This document shows, in pieces, positions 18,880 to 28,512 of a DNA stretch of 64,000 nucleotides (its first letter is position 1; the number at the start of each line of letters is the position of its first letter). Source of the DNA: Bradyrhizobium arachidis (GTDB lineage: Bacteria > Pseudomonadota > Alphaproteobacteria > Rhizobiales > Xanthobacteraceae); the NCBI RefSeq assembly GCF_024758505.1, contig NZ_CP077970.1, positions 1,550,001 through 1,614,000 of the forward strand, given 5' to 3'. Below the pieces are notes generated by a model that saw only the letters and a program-made list of their open reading frames with translations, was not told the DNA's origin and did not search any database. Both the position numbers and the translations under genes were made by a program.

Positions 18880-19125
18880 ACCCGCCAGAAGGCGTGGACG
18901 CGGCTGCCGCCGAACGACTGCGTACGTTCTAGACCACGCTCGGCGCCAAGGGGCGAGGTCATGACGCGGATCACCATGATGTCGTGCTCGCGATCACCAG
19001 CCACCTGCCGCACCTGATCGCCACACCACCATCGGCACTTCCGACGAGCTGGCGCAAGTCACCGAGTCCGAAGTGATCAAGTTCTCCGCGGGCGGCTTCC
19101 GCGACTTCACGCAAACCCTTAAGTC
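18880..19125 (+). pseudogene. tyrA: Prephenate/arogenate dehydrogenase fragment
   Basis: A C-terminal piece of a TyrA-type dehydrogenase: VDAAAAERLRTF-stop-TTLGAK, then DHHDVVLAITSHLPHLIA, GTSDELAQVTESEVIKFSAG and GGFRDFT. A TAG at 18930-18932 replaces the expected Trp. One or two frameshifts lie between these blocks. The Rossmann half is missing. Confidence 0.75.
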
Positions 19126-19552
19126 CAGCGCGATGGAAGGGGCGTCAGATGAAATCCAGCGCGAAGTATATATTTTTGCCGGATTTCCGCACGTCGAGCA
19201 GGAACTCGATTTATTTCTGCTCGCCCGAGGAGCGACAATTGGCCTTAGCGTATCGTCATGGCATGGTCCAAAGGACAAGCCGAATAACCTGAAGCAGAAA
19301 CCCGAATTTCGAGAATGTACTATAGTCCTGCGCGAATGGGCCGCATACTTCCTCTGACGATCCAATGCTGCGACTGGCGCTACAGCGCCTGTCTCGCTCG
19401 CTTCGAGGATGAGGACGGGGATGGGCTAGTTGCTGGGCATGGGCTAGTTGCTGGGCATGGGCTAGTTGCTGACAGGCAACCCAAGCCGACCTGAAAAAAA
19501 CAACCGAGCGAAAAGTGCTCGATCAGTGAAGCCGTTAACATGGGGCGCGTAT
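19126..19552. other. Short coding-like tail and leader of the M20 gene
   Basis: After the TyrA fragment the frame stays open to 19357 but shows no family features. The 3' part (19423-19471) holds a short tandem repeat, followed by the leader of the amidohydrolase gene. No promoter was recognised with confidence. Confidence 0.35.
19423..19471 (+). repeat. 18-bp tandem repeat, about 2.7 copies
   Basis: Unit GGGCTAGTTGCTGGGCAT is present at 19423-19440 and 19441-19458, with a partial third copy at 19459-19471. The copies are identical. It lies about 80 bp before the start of the M20 amidohydrolase gene and could vary in copy number by slippage. Confidence 0.9.
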
Positions 19553-20728
19553 ATGAAAAGCGTTGAAACTTTCCGGGGGCTGCACGCCGAGGCAACCGAG
19601 TGGCGCCGCTACCTGCATCAGCATCCCGAGCTCGATTACCGCTTGCACAACACCGCGAGGTTTGTGACCGAGAAGCTGGCCTCGTTTGGTATCAATCACA
19701 TCGAGACAGGCATAGCGGAGACCGGTATTGTGGCCGTGATCCAGGGCGAGGGTGGCGAAGGCCCTACGATTGGGTTAAGGGCTGACATGGACGCTTTGCC
19801 AATTCTTGAAGCGTCGAATAAGCCTTGGTCGTCGACGGCGCCGGGCCAGATGCATGCATGCGGCCACGATGGTCACACGGCCATGTTGCTGGGCGCCGCC
19901 AAATATCTTGCGAGCACGCGCAAATTCAAAGGTTCTGTTGCTTTGATCTTTCAGCCTGCGGAGGAAGACGGTGGAGGCGACAGGCTGGGTGGCCAGAAGA
20001 TGGTCGAAGCAGGAATCATGGACCGTTACGGCATCTCACGAGTTTTTGGCATGCATAACGCGCCGGGTATGGAGGTAGGCAAGTTCGGGATTTGCCATGG
20101 GCCGGTCATGGCTGCGCAGGACGATTTTGATATTGTCGTAAAGGGGCGGGGCGGCCATGCGGCGGCGCCGCATCGGACTATCGATCCGGTTGTCATCGCG
20201 GCGCAGATCATCATCGGCCTGCAAACCTTAGTCTCGCGCAGCACGGACCCGATCGATTCGCTCGTGATCTCCGTGACCAAGTTGAATGGCGCTCAGGCCA
20301 ATAACATCATACCTGACCGCGTTGAGATGAGCGGCACCGTGAGGACGCTGGTGCCCAGCCTTCGCGATTTCGCCGAACGACAGATGCAAGCAACCGCGCA
20401 GGGCATTGCGAGGGCATTTGGCGCGGAAATCGAATTCAAGTACCAGCGGTACGTCCCCGTCACAGTTAACCATGCGGAGGAGACGAATCTGGCGACCAAG
20501 GCGGCACGCAACCTTGTCGGGCCTGACGCCGTGGACGACAAGCTAAGAGTGCGAATGGGCGCCGAGGATTTTGCCTACATGCTTGAGGCGCGGCCCGGCG
20601 CTTTCATTTTCGTTGGTAATGGGCCTACCACTGGGGTGCACCATCCGGCATACGACTTCAATGACGAAGCCATCCCCTACGGCATCGGGTATTGGGTGAA
20701 TCTTGTCGAGACTGTACTGGCTGCCTGA
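19553..20728 (+). CDS. M20-family amidohydrolase (hippurate hydrolase / N-acyl-amino-acid deacylase type)
   Basis: 391-residue metal-dependent amidase that removes an acyl group from an amino acid or related amine. Features: RRYLHQHPELDYRLH, GIVAVIQGEG and GLRADMDALPI (metal-ligand Asp), HACGHDGHTAMLLGAA (His ligands), VALIFQPAEEDGGG (catalytic and metal Glu pair), the dimerisation domain with GRGGHAAAPHRTIDPV, and MGAEDFAYMLEARPGAF near the end. ATG 19553 is chosen because MKSVETFRGLHAEATEWRR matches family starts. It is complete and probably active. It is not the aspartoacylase-type family of DoeB, so a role as ectoine-derived amide deacetylase would be non-canonical. A decayed paralogue lies at 28505-29481. 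Confidence 0.9.
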   Translation: MKSVETFRGLHAEATEWRRYLHQHPELDYRLHNTARFVTEKLASFGINHIETGIAETGIVAVIQGEGGEGPTIGLRADMDALPILEASNKPWSSTAPGQMHACGHDGHTAMLLGAAKYLASTRKFKGSVALIFQPAEEDGGGDRLGGQKMVEAGIMDRYGISRVFGMHNAPGMEVGKFGICHGPVMAAQDDFDIVVKGRGGHAAAPHRTIDPVVIAAQIIIGLQTLVSRSTDPIDSLVISVTKLNGAQANNIIPDRVEMSGTVRTLVPSLRDFAERQMQATAQGIARAFGAEIEFKYQRYVPVTVNHAEETNLATKAARNLVGPDAVDDKLRVRMGAEDFAYMLEARPGAFIFVGNGPTTGVHHPAYDFNDEAIPYGIGYWVNLVETVLAA

Positions 20729-20739
20729 ATTTTCGAGGC

Positions 20740-21066
20740 GGCAAGATACGTCACGCATATATTCGATATGCGATGCCAGCAAAACGGGATCGAAGATCGA
20801 CTGACCAAGATCAAGGATCCTTGGACCGATGGCTAGGTAGAGCGCATGAACCGCACGATCAAGGAAGCGACCGTCCAACGCTACCATTACCATCGACACG
20901 ATCAGCTCGAAGCTCACCTCGCCGACTTCATCAACGCCTACAATTACGCTCGACGGCTGAAGACCCTGAAGGGCGTCACACCCTACGAATACATCTGCAA
21001 ATGCTGGACTTCCCAGCCAGAAAGATTCAAACTCAACCCGCTCCAGCAAATGCCGGGACTAAACAC
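20740..21066 (+). mobile_element. Truncated IS481-family copy
   Basis: The 3' third of the same IS481 element as 1481-2499, in opposite orientation. It encodes RYVTHIFDMRCQQNGIEDR through MNRTIKEATVQRYHY to MPGLNT and ends in the inverted repeat GGGACTAAACAC at 21055-21066, followed by CTAG (21067-21070). A TAG at 20834-20836 replaces the Gln of the catalytic TNGQVERM block. The other end is lost immediately after the M20 stop codon. Confidence 0.88.
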
Positions 21067-21070
21067 CTAG

Positions 21071-21283
21071 CTGAACATCCGTTAGGTGCCCTCAAATGCC
21101 GAGCCGCCTACGATTCCGTTCTCGGCCTCAGCCGCCTCACCGCCTACTTTGCTGAGTTGGTCGACCAGACGTCGGTCCTGCGCATTCTCCACGCCCTTGC
21201 AGCTGTGCGCGGCTAGGTTAAGCTTACGGAACACGCGCAAGATCCGCTAGAAACCCACCTCACACTCGGGTTCGCCGCCTAAA
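21071..21283. other. No gene recognised
   Basis: About 210 bp between the IS481 remnant and the IS5-type element. A plus-strand stretch reads as if coding (LGLSRLTAYFAELVDQTSVL), but I cannot assign it. Confidence 0.3.
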
Positions 21284-22824
21284 GCGTCCGTCGTGAAGAA
21301 CGCGGACGATCGCTGATTTAAGCGCTCTTTTGTGCCAGGACGGTTTGAGCCAACGCCCGGATGATGACGCGCAAAAGCTCTGCGATCCATCGCAGGAGCA
21401 GGCCGAAGTTGTAGCCGGCAGCGGCGAGGACGGCGTTGATGCGGTCGCCGAGGCGGCCCTTGAGATAGTTGCGATCCATGCGGTGCTCGGCCTTGACATG
21501 GCCGATGACGGGCTCGACAGCCGCGCGACGCTTCATCTCGCGCCGGATGGAAGCGGTGACGCGGCGAACCTGACCAGAGATCCAGACCCTGAACCGATGC
21601 GGGTGGTTGTGACCGCGATACCCTTTGTCGACGTGGATGCGGCGAGCCTCCACGCCGGTGAGCTTCTCCATGTCGGCGATCACGGGGCCAAGCGTGTGGC
21701 CGTCGAAGGGATTGCCGTGCAGGGCCGTGGTATGGAGCACGAACTGTCCGCCCTGCGGAGACGTTACGGGGGTGGCGATACTGACCTTGCAGCCGAACTC
21801 GTAAGGCGCGCGGGCTTTCCCCTTGCCGATGCACTCGACCTCCGGCGCATGTAATGCATAGACCTTGGGGCCGCGCTGATGCTGATCCTGGCTGCGCACC
21901 TGCTGCGCTAAACCGAGCAGCGGGCCGAAGCGAGCTTCCAGCACCGCATCGCCATCAATCTTGCGGCGAATGTCGCGGATGATCCGGCCAAGCCGTGTCC
22001 GTAGGAACTTGAGCTGGCGCCGGGCGCGTTTGAACTGGTGGGCGTGGGTATAGCGGCCGACCATGATGGCGGCGCGCTTGGCCAGGCGCAGATAGCTCTG
22101 GCGCAGCGGCACACGGTTGCGCTTGGCGAGCCCGACGAGCTTGATGATGGCCCGATGCATCAGCCGCGCGTCGGTCGGATGCGCAACGGCCTTGGGCTGG
22201 ACCGTGGTATCGACCGCCACCCGCTCCAGGTCGTTTGGACCAATGGCGCCAGTCTTGTGCGCCACCGACAGACTTTCCTGGATCAGCGCGACGAGCTGCT
22301 CCTCGCCCAGCCGCTGGCGCCAACGCGTCATCGACGATCGATCGAACGGCAAACGGTGGCAGAAGCTCAACTCGCCACAGAAGTATTGGTAGTAGGGATT
22401 CTCGATCCAGCGGGCGCACAGCACCTCATCTGACAGATTGTGCGTGTGCTTCAGGATCAACAGGCCGGCGACAAGCCGCGTCGGCAGGCCAGGCTGCCCC
22501 GGACCGATCTGGCACACCGAACCAAAACGGTCATCCAGAAACTTCCAGTCGATCAGCGCCGCCAACTGCACCAGCGGGTGGCCCATGTCGATGATTTGAT
22601 CAAGCGCCGGAAGCAACAGGTCCTTCTGGCGATCGTCCCGCGGTTTGCTCATCGCCGTTCCCAATGCCGATGACCCGCCGCAAGGGAATCACGAATCGCT
22701 CGAAAGCAAAATCCCAAAACGCAAGAAAGCGCGGCCCAACACCCAGCTTTCCTGCAAAATCGAATACTTTATCGAGACAACTTCTGTCTATCTCTCAGGC
22801 CGATCGGAATTCTTCACGGGCGAC
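21284..22824 (-). mobile_element. IS5-family element with TAAA target duplication
   Basis: A transposase gene fills the element. Degenerate terminal repeats GTCCGTCGTGAAGAA (left) and the complement of GTCGCCCGTGAAGAA (right) mark the ends. TAAA flanks both sides (21280-21283 and 22825-22828). The same TAAA target flanks the related insertion at 29482-32467, which supports the boundary call. The element seems complete. Confidence 0.75.
21318..22652 (-). CDS. IS5-family transposase
   Basis: 444-residue DDE transposase with an N-terminal DUF772-type domain (PGLPTRLVAGLLILKHTHNL, NPYYQYFCGE, MTRWRQRLGEEQL). The catalytic region shows VAVDTTVQPKAVAHP (first Asp), RRIHVDKGYRGH (second Asp) and a C-terminal AAVEPVIGHVKAEHRM (Glu). 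The frame is intact. The ATG at 22652 is preferred over the in-frame TTG at 22664. It is related to the disrupted transposases at 29650-32459 and 42449-45394. Confidence 0.9.
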   Translation of the reverse strand: MSKPRDDRQKDLLLPALDQIIDMGHPLVQLAALIDWKFLDDRFGSVCQIGPGQPGLPTRLVAGLLILKHTHNLSDEVLCARWIENPYYQYFCGELSFCHRLPFDRSSMTRWRQRLGEEQLVALIQESLSVAHKTGAIGPNDLERVAVDTTVQPKAVAHPTDARLMHRAIIKLVGLAKRNRVPLRQSYLRLAKRAAIMVGRYTHAHQFKRARRQLKFLRTRLGRIIRDIRRKIDGDAVLEARFGPLLGLAQQVRSQDQHQRGPKVYALHAPEVECIGKGKARAPYEFGCKVSIATPVTSPQGGQFVLHTTALHGNPFDGHTLGPVIADMEKLTGVEARRIHVDKGYRGHNHPHRFRVWISGQVRRVTASIRREMKRRAAVEPVIGHVKAEHRMDRNYLKGRLGDRINAVLAAAGYNFGLLLRWIAELLRVIIRALAQTVLAQKSA

Positions 22825-23118
22825 TAAAGCAATATTTCTTGCTCAGTCTCGACGCCCCGGATCATTGTCCGACATGCAAGAAGCGGTCGAGGAGAATATC
22901 ACGCGAACGATGCTGCCGCGGGGACACTTTATAGTGGAACACAGGTTTCCCGCGAAGACACGACTCCTCTCGCAGGAATTCATTCTATTTGCGCCGTAAC
23001 GCGCCGCAATAGTCACTCAACAACGCCTAGAGTGAAGCCAATGAGGGACGACTGAATCGGCTCACTCCTTTCAAAGCCTTCAGACACTTAGGAAACCTTG
23101 TTCGGGAGAAATGGCGCA
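22825..23118. promoter_or_regulatory. Upstream region of the first D-2-hydroxyacid dehydrogenase
   Basis: No gene seen. GGGAGAAATGGCGCA just before 23119 includes a usable ribosome-binding site (GGGAG). No clear sigma-70 boxes could be assigned. Confidence 0.3.
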
Positions 23119-24141
23119 ATGAAGGTGCTCTGCCTGTGGTATGCGACAGAAGATGAGATCAATTACATCAAAGGGGCGCTGCCGCCGGGTACAGAGGTTG
23201 TAGCACCGCGCGGCGAGTATCTTTCCCGTTTTGATTGCGCCTATTCGGATGTAGAGCAGCTCGTGATCGATGCCGATGCGATCATCGCCTTGAGTGTTCC
23301 AGAAGGGGTGCTGGAAATTGCAGAAAAACTCAAGCTGTTTTGCTGGCTTCATTCCGGCGTGGACGACCTCCGGCAGATTGGTGCGATTTCGTTGTTCAAG
23401 CAGCGCGGCGTGAAGCTGGCTAATAATCGTGGCGCAAATGCCGTCGCGGTGGCGGAGCAGGCTATGATGTTCGTGCTGGCCCTTGCGAAAAAGACCTTGC
23501 TCAAGCATGAAGCAGCGCGCGAGCTCCACAAATTCTTTCCTTTATATGCAGATGAGTATCGATCAGCCATGCTGCACGGCCGCACGATCGGGGTGATCGG
23601 CGTTGGAAACATCGGCAGCCGCGTCGCAAAACACGCCAAGGGATTTGACATGCGCGTCCTTGGAGTACGCCGCGATAAAAGCAGGTCGGTGGAGTACGTA
23701 GACTCGATGCATGGCATGGACGAACTGCATTCGGTGCTTAGGAAATGTGACTACGTCGTTCTAGCTGCTCCTAATACACACGAGACCAACCAGGCCTTCG
23801 GCAAGGCTGAATTAGCAGCCATGAAGCCGTCTGCCTTTCTCGTGAACGTTTCGCGGGGGAATTTGATTCAAGAGAAGCCTCTCTATGAGGCCCTCACGAC
23901 CGGTCGTCTACGAGGCTTCGCCGCAGATGTGTGGGGTCGTTATGAATATGGGAGAGCTTTCCCGATTGGCTATTCGCGTTTAGAAATCCAGAAGCTTCCG
24001 AATGTCATCGGCTCTTTCGACCAAGCTGCAAATGCCGATGACGTTCTGGAGCGATATATTGAGTGGGGCACACAGACCTTGGTGGAGTTCGCCAGCGGAA
24101 GGCCCCTCACGCGCGAAGTTAATCTGGATCTTGGGTACTAG
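23119..24141 (+). CDS. D-isomer-specific 2-hydroxyacid dehydrogenase family protein (copy A)
   Basis: 340-residue NAD(P)-dependent 2-hydroxyacid dehydrogenase. The coenzyme fold is IGVIGVGNIGSRVAKHAK, followed by VRRDK, which may favour NADP. The catalytic Arg lies in LVNVSRGNLIQ. The His of the usual TPHxxG motif is absent; the corresponding stretch reads LPNVIGSFDQAANADD. Start MKVLCLWYATEDE follows GGGAG at about 9 bases. It is followed 117 bp later by a cupin gene, probably on one transcript. A paralogue at 40835-41860 shares this departure and ends with the same TREVNLDLGY. Substrate unknown; the atypical active site makes a changed reaction possible. Confidence 0.85.
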   Translation: MKVLCLWYATEDEINYIKGALPPGTEVVAPRGEYLSRFDCAYSDVEQLVIDADAIIALSVPEGVLEIAEKLKLFCWLHSGVDDLRQIGAISLFKQRGVKLANNRGANAVAVAEQAMMFVLALAKKTLLKHEAARELHKFFPLYADEYRSAMLHGRTIGVIGVGNIGSRVAKHAKGFDMRVLGVRRDKSRSVEYVDSMHGMDELHSVLRKCDYVVLAAPNTHETNQAFGKAELAAMKPSAFLVNVSRGNLIQEKPLYEALTTGRLRGFAADVWGRYEYGRAFPIGYSRLEIQKLPNVIGSFDQAANADDVLERYIEWGTQTLVEFASGRPLTREVNLDLGY

Positions 24142-24258
24142 GTCGAACATCAAGACCACCAATCGACTGCTGGGGAGCCGCATGCGCTCGTTGCATGGAA
24201 ACAACGGACGTTTCCCCAGCAGCGTCAAATCAACGAATGAAGCGTCGCGAGGAAAGTC

Positions 24259-24642
24259 ATGAGTGTATTCACAAAGGTAATTCTATTTACCGACACCGAT
24301 GGCCGCTCGCGCTTTCGCGAAGAAGCCATAGATCTCGCCGAAGGAACGTCGGACCTGCAGCTATCGCCGCTTATGCCATGCAATGGTTATAAGCTGCGTC
24401 AAAGTCCTGTCGGCTTTAACTACGACTTTCATTGTTCACCTAACCCGATCTGGGTTGTTGTTCTCCAAGGGCAACTGGAAATCACCCTTCAGGATGGAAG
24501 TTCTCGTCTTTTCAAGACTGGCGACGCCCTTTATGCGATGAACGCGCTTCCTGATGGTGCGGTTTTCGACAAGTCGATACATGGGCACGCGTCGCGACAG
24601 GTGGGGCCCGATCCGTTGGTCACGCTATTCGTGCGCACGTGA
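24259..24642 (+). CDS. Small single-domain cupin
   Basis: 127-residue beta-barrel protein. The cupin core spans residues 55-110: FHCSPNPIWVVVLQGQLEI carries the first His of motif 1, TGDALYAMNALPDGAVFDK is the loop, and GHASRQVGPDPLVTLFVRT ends the barrel. The metal-binding set looks incomplete compared with canonical G(X)5HXH motifs, so it may bind a ligand rather than a metal. It follows the dehydrogenase on the same strand and is likely co-expressed. No specific reaction can be assigned. Confidence 0.75.
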   Translation: MSVFTKVILFTDTDGRSRFREEAIDLAEGTSDLQLSPLMPCNGYKLRQSPVGFNYDFHCSPNPIWVVVLQGQLEITLQDGSSRLFKTGDALYAMNALPDGAVFDKSIHGHASRQVGPDPLVTLFVRT

Positions 24643-24729
24643 TTGATTACGGGGCTGTTTAGGCATAAAGTTGCGCGGTTTCCGCAGATTAGGTGTCGCT
24701 TCTACAAATTCTGAGGTTTCCGAATTTGA

Positions 24730-25950
24730 CCGCGCAGATCCACACGTGACGTTGGCTGCAGCGATCTGGACGGCTAAATGGACGCGGATTACATCGCTGC
24801 CGGCCGTTGACCGCAAGACTCCCTAGACCGGCCAGGCGCAGTACGATTGGCATATTGCCGCGGCTCCCGACAATCCGGCGCAAATATGCCTCGGCGCTCT
24901 TGATCTCTACCGGGGAACGCTGCGCGGTTCGAGCTGGCGCTTTGCCGACTCAGCACGCAAGGCGCCATCAGCATCCATCCTGATCAGCACCGTCTCGCGT
25001 TTTCGCCGGACGATCCGAATGTCATCTACGCCGGGAGCGGCGGCGGTCTGTACCGGTCGCCTGACCGTGGCGCCGGTCAATAGCCGAGTACATCGCGGCA
25101 GATCCGAATACGTCGCAATGGCTCATGGCGGGGACCCAGGACAACGGGACGGTGCGTTTTACAGGATCACCTGTGTGGGACCAGATCGCCGAAGTGGATG
25201 GCGGCGAGTGCGGCGTGAACCTAGACGATCCTAATGAGGTATATCGCTCGTTCTACTGCGATCAGCAGACGGGCGTGCTGGGTTTTGAGTTCGACCGACA
25301 AGGGGGGGACCCGGTCGTACCAAGACCTCGCGTGCCAAAGCGCAATCTTACCGGTCGAAGTCTCTGGTTCGACCGTCGCGGTCGGTGCGATGGCGGCGTT
25401 CCTCTCGAGAGACAAAGCGGCACACTGGGAACAGGTGCTCCTCGGATTTCCGTCCGAGGACTAGGCGACTGCGATGCATCTCATAAATCCGGATACGCTG
25501 TTCGTCGGTACCTATTACGGCCGGTGCGCATCTCGACTGGATCGCTACGGGTTGGAAAGTGACTGTATTGAGCTCGCCGACGCCGTGCAACATCAGTAGC
25601 CTTAGGCTCGACCCGACGAATATCAAGGGAATTTGGGTGACGATCCAGCAAATGCAGGCGGACGCCGCGATGATCTATCGCTCTGACCATGGCGGCGGGT
25701 CATGGGCCGCGTGTCGCAACGGGCTGCCCGCCTCCCTATGAACGCAGTTGCGATCGATCCAGCCAATGCCAATCGAGCGTGGGTCCCGGCCGACCGCGGT
25801 GTTTACGAGACCCGCGATAGCGGCGCGAGCTGAACTAATGTTTCCGGCGGCCTGCCCAATGCGATGGCGGCTGACCTTCTCTATCACGCCAAGGACCGCA
25901 AGCTGACTTGCGGAACGCGCAATCGTGGTACATGGACCCTGAATGTGTAA
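24730..25950 (+). pseudogene. BNR/sortilin-like repeat (WD40/YVTN-type) protein, decayed
   Basis: Blocks in shifting frames match an extracellular BNR-repeat beta-propeller: SIHPDQHRLAFSPDDPNVIY, AGSGGGLYRSPDRG, MAGTQDNGTVRFTG, DGGECGVNLDDPNEVYRS, LINPDTLFVGTYYGR, VPADRGVYETRDSGAS-stop-TN, and NAMAADLLYHAKDRKLTCGT, ending RNRGTWTLNV and TAA at 25948. A Trp of the repeat motif has become TGA at about 25832. Many stops and frameshifts; no function remains. Confidence 0.75.
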
Positions 25951-25976
25951 GGAGCGAGAGTTTTAAGGAGGACATA

Positions 25977-26116
25977 ATGGATTTCATTGAAAGGCTGTTC
26001 AGCGTTTCGCCTGATGGAGGACCGCCGAGCTTACGTATTTCGCCGCCATTTCCATCATCATTGCGGCGTTGGCTTACGCGGCACCGCGCGGCCAAGGTAC
26101 GAAAGTATTGACATAG
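25977..26116 (+). pseudogene. Small one-helix membrane protein, frameshifted
   Basis: A strong AAGGAGGA site precedes ATG 25977. The N-terminus MDFIERLFSVSPDGG is in one frame. After a shift near 26025 the frame continues ELTYFAAISIIIAALAYAAP and RGQGTKVLT to a stop at 26114. Small rhizobial proteins beginning with MxFIERLFxxSPDGG and followed by one membrane helix exist; their role is unknown. It sits directly after the BNR-repeat gene. Confidence 0.55.
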
Positions 26117-26179
26117 GAAGCTTCTGAGCTGCTGGCGCGAAAGCGGCCCTCTTCGGAGGACCGTTGTCAGTCTCGTTTG

Positions 26180-27022
26180 TGGATAATTGGTTATTTTGGG
26201 AGTGTCTTGGGCGGCGAATACATGAATGCGGTGTCGCTCACACTGGAAAATGCTCCCTCGACTCGGCGAGGGTTCGTTCTTCGTGTTATGAAATCAACGC
26301 GTCATTGCCGCCTCGGGACTGATCGCGCTTCTCGGCGGTCATCTACTCCCGCGATGAATTTGCGAACTGGGTTTGGCGGGTTTCATTCGTCTTGAGCTTG
26401 CTTCTCGTCCTGGTCGGTACCTATCTCTGCGCTCAGGTCGACGAATCCGGCCTGTTTCTCGCCGCCCGAGCCAAAGCGGAAGACCAACGAACCCCCTCTG
26501 ACCGCTGCTCTCAGTTCGTGGAAGATTCCGGTCCTACAGGCCTGTCTGGTCAACATGTGCACAGCTCGTTCAACTACATGAGCACCGTTTCGTGCTTGGT
26601 TACGCCGTCAAGACGCTGGGTATGGCACAGTCGTCCATCGCATCCGGCACCACGGTCGCTAACATCATCGAAATGTGCGCCATTCCGCTGATCGCGGGAT
26701 TCAGCGACAGGTTTGGGCGTTGGCCGTTCATCATTCTCGGCGTCGTGATGGCGGCGGTGTGGTATCCGATCTTTTTCCAGATCCTGCTGACATGGGACGC
26801 GTTGGCCATCATGGGCGGCTTTATCGTCTCCCTCGGCCTGATTCAACGCTCGGATGTTCGCTCCGGAGGCAGCGTTTATAGCAGAGTCTTCCGACCAGCG
26901 TCTGCGTGAGCGACAGTTCGTTGGGGAAGCAATTGGGCATTGTACTCGGAGGCGGATTGGCCCCGCTTATCGGGCTGGCACTGATGGGCTCGGGATCGGA
27001 GCTTCACTCGCCACTCAAGTAA
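26180..27022 (+). pseudogene. MHS-type MFS transporter, decayed
   Basis: Remains of a metabolite:H+ symporter of the MHS family: VLGGEYMNAVSLTLENAPS, VLVGTYLCAQVDESGLFLAA, then GYAVKTLGMAQSSIASGTTV, SDRFGRWPFIILGVVMAAVW, and SSLGKQLGIVLGGGLAPLIG near the end. At least three frame changes and an internal deletion are visible. It is non-functional. Confidence 0.75.
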
Positions 27023-27389
27023 CCTGAGGTCAGGCCCAGCTGTATGGGCGACATTAGCACGTCAGGAAGAGTACCGTGGCACTGATGAACGAAGGCCAAA
27101 GAGTTTACGGTTCCCCTTCAAGGGCGCTTAGCATTTGGCCGGGATATCATGTAGGCTGCTCTTGGCAAAACTGGACGTTCGACCTTACCTACACGTCGCA
27201 GAAGCGCTGCAAGCGGACATCAAACGCGTACGCGTCCGAAACGCTCGCCCCAGACTTTCCTGCGAAATCATAGGCCTCCTAGTCAGCGGCGGAAGTCCGC
27301 ATGCTGAGGTATCGCTCCCCGCCAACATGTGTAAGTTGGGGAAGACGGGCTTGCTCAAAGGTGCCCGGATCGTTTCAAGCGAAAGATTG
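27023..27389. other. No gene recognised
   Basis: About 370 bp between the MHS remnant and the recombinase remnant. One plus-strand frame (27135-27455) is open but shows no recognisable domain. Confidence 0.3.
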
Positions 27390-28512
27390 GATAAGGTATC
27401 GTCGGTTCGGTCGGTGTGGGGAAAGGCCCACACTCCTTTGACTTGGTTTGGATAGGCCTTTTCCCCGAGCAGGGCGTTAAGCCGGCTTGCTATCTCAACG
27501 GCTACACCACCTGGGCGCCCCCGATCGCGGAACACAGTGACCGTCTCGACCAAGTCTCTGATGGCTTCTGCGGCCTCTCCGTCGCCCGCACTGGTCCTTT
27601 CGCGAACGCTTCTTCAAGCCGACCGAGTTGTTCCTCGTATCGTTTCAGGATGGCCGGATGCAGGGCGACTTCCTTTGAGGTGGGCGGCTCGCCCAGCAAC
27701 TCCTCAGATATCCGCATTCGTTCGGCATCTAAAGCAGTCGATAGCGGTCCGAGAACGGATGGATCGCCATGTCCTTTGCAATCGCATCCACCAGTCGTTC
27801 GATTTCCCGGTTTAATTGACCAACCTGCTGCTCAAGACGTTGCGCGTTTCGCCTGCGATGTAGCTGCGAGGCGCTTTCGCTCCTCTAGAAACGTGCGTAC
27901 GTACTCCGAAGTGACCTTCGGCGCGCGCAATTCGGCCTTTAGCCCGCTGACTGCACTTTCGACCGTATCTAAATAGAAAGTCTTCGCGTCAGGACATGTG
28001 CCGCTCTCCGTTGCAGCCGAGTAGCGAATACGAACGCGCCCTGATTTGTCTCGCCCATTGGTTGCCATGCCCGAGGCGCATGAGCCGCTACGGAGCAGAC
28101 CAGACAGCATTCGAGGAGGCCGACGTTGATGGCTGGGGTGGGTGTGACTGCTCTCTTCTTTGCGTTGCTGAGCAGCTGTGAATAGCCTGGATTGACAATT
28201 GCAAGATGCGGTACCCCAGCAACCTGCCATTCACTGTTTGGATTTGGTCGTGACAGGCGCTTTCCCGAGTCGGGATCTTTCACCATCCCGACTTTGTTCC
28301 AGTCGAGGCGCCCTGCATAAAGCTCGTTCTGCAGAATGCCGGCACGCCTCTCGAGATTGCCATTAATTGTTGAAGCATTCCATGCCCGCCCTCGCGGAGG
28401 TGATACCGCTCTCGTTGTTGAGATCGTGCGCGATTTCGCGAGGCGTTCGACCGTCAACGTATTCCTGAAAGATGCGCCGGATCAGTTGCGCCTCGGCCTC
28501 GACGACGGCATC
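27390..28512 (-). pseudogene. Large serine recombinase, C-terminal remnant
   Basis: Three frames carry consecutive recombinase-domain pieces, read from 28512 downward: EAQLIRRIFQEYVDGRTPRE, WNASTINGNLERRAGILQNE, LYAGRLDWNKVGMVKDP, HTHPSHQRRPPRMLSGLLR with the zinc-ribbon region CASGMATN, ESGTCPDAKTFYLDTVE, and MRISEELLGEPPTSKEVALH with the coiled coil to 27390. The N-terminal catalytic domain with the nucleophile Ser is missing. The remnant is fused tail to tail with the M20 pseudogene at about 28505. Confidence 0.75.

Noticed and set aside
19423..19471. Short CRISPR-like array
   Set aside because: The 18-bp units are directly abutting with no spacers, so it is a simple tandem repeat.
19553..20728. 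Assignment of the M20 amidohydrolase as DoeB
   Set aside because: DoeB belongs to the aspartoacylase/succinylglutamate desuccinylase family, not M20. A functional replacement is possible but unsupported.
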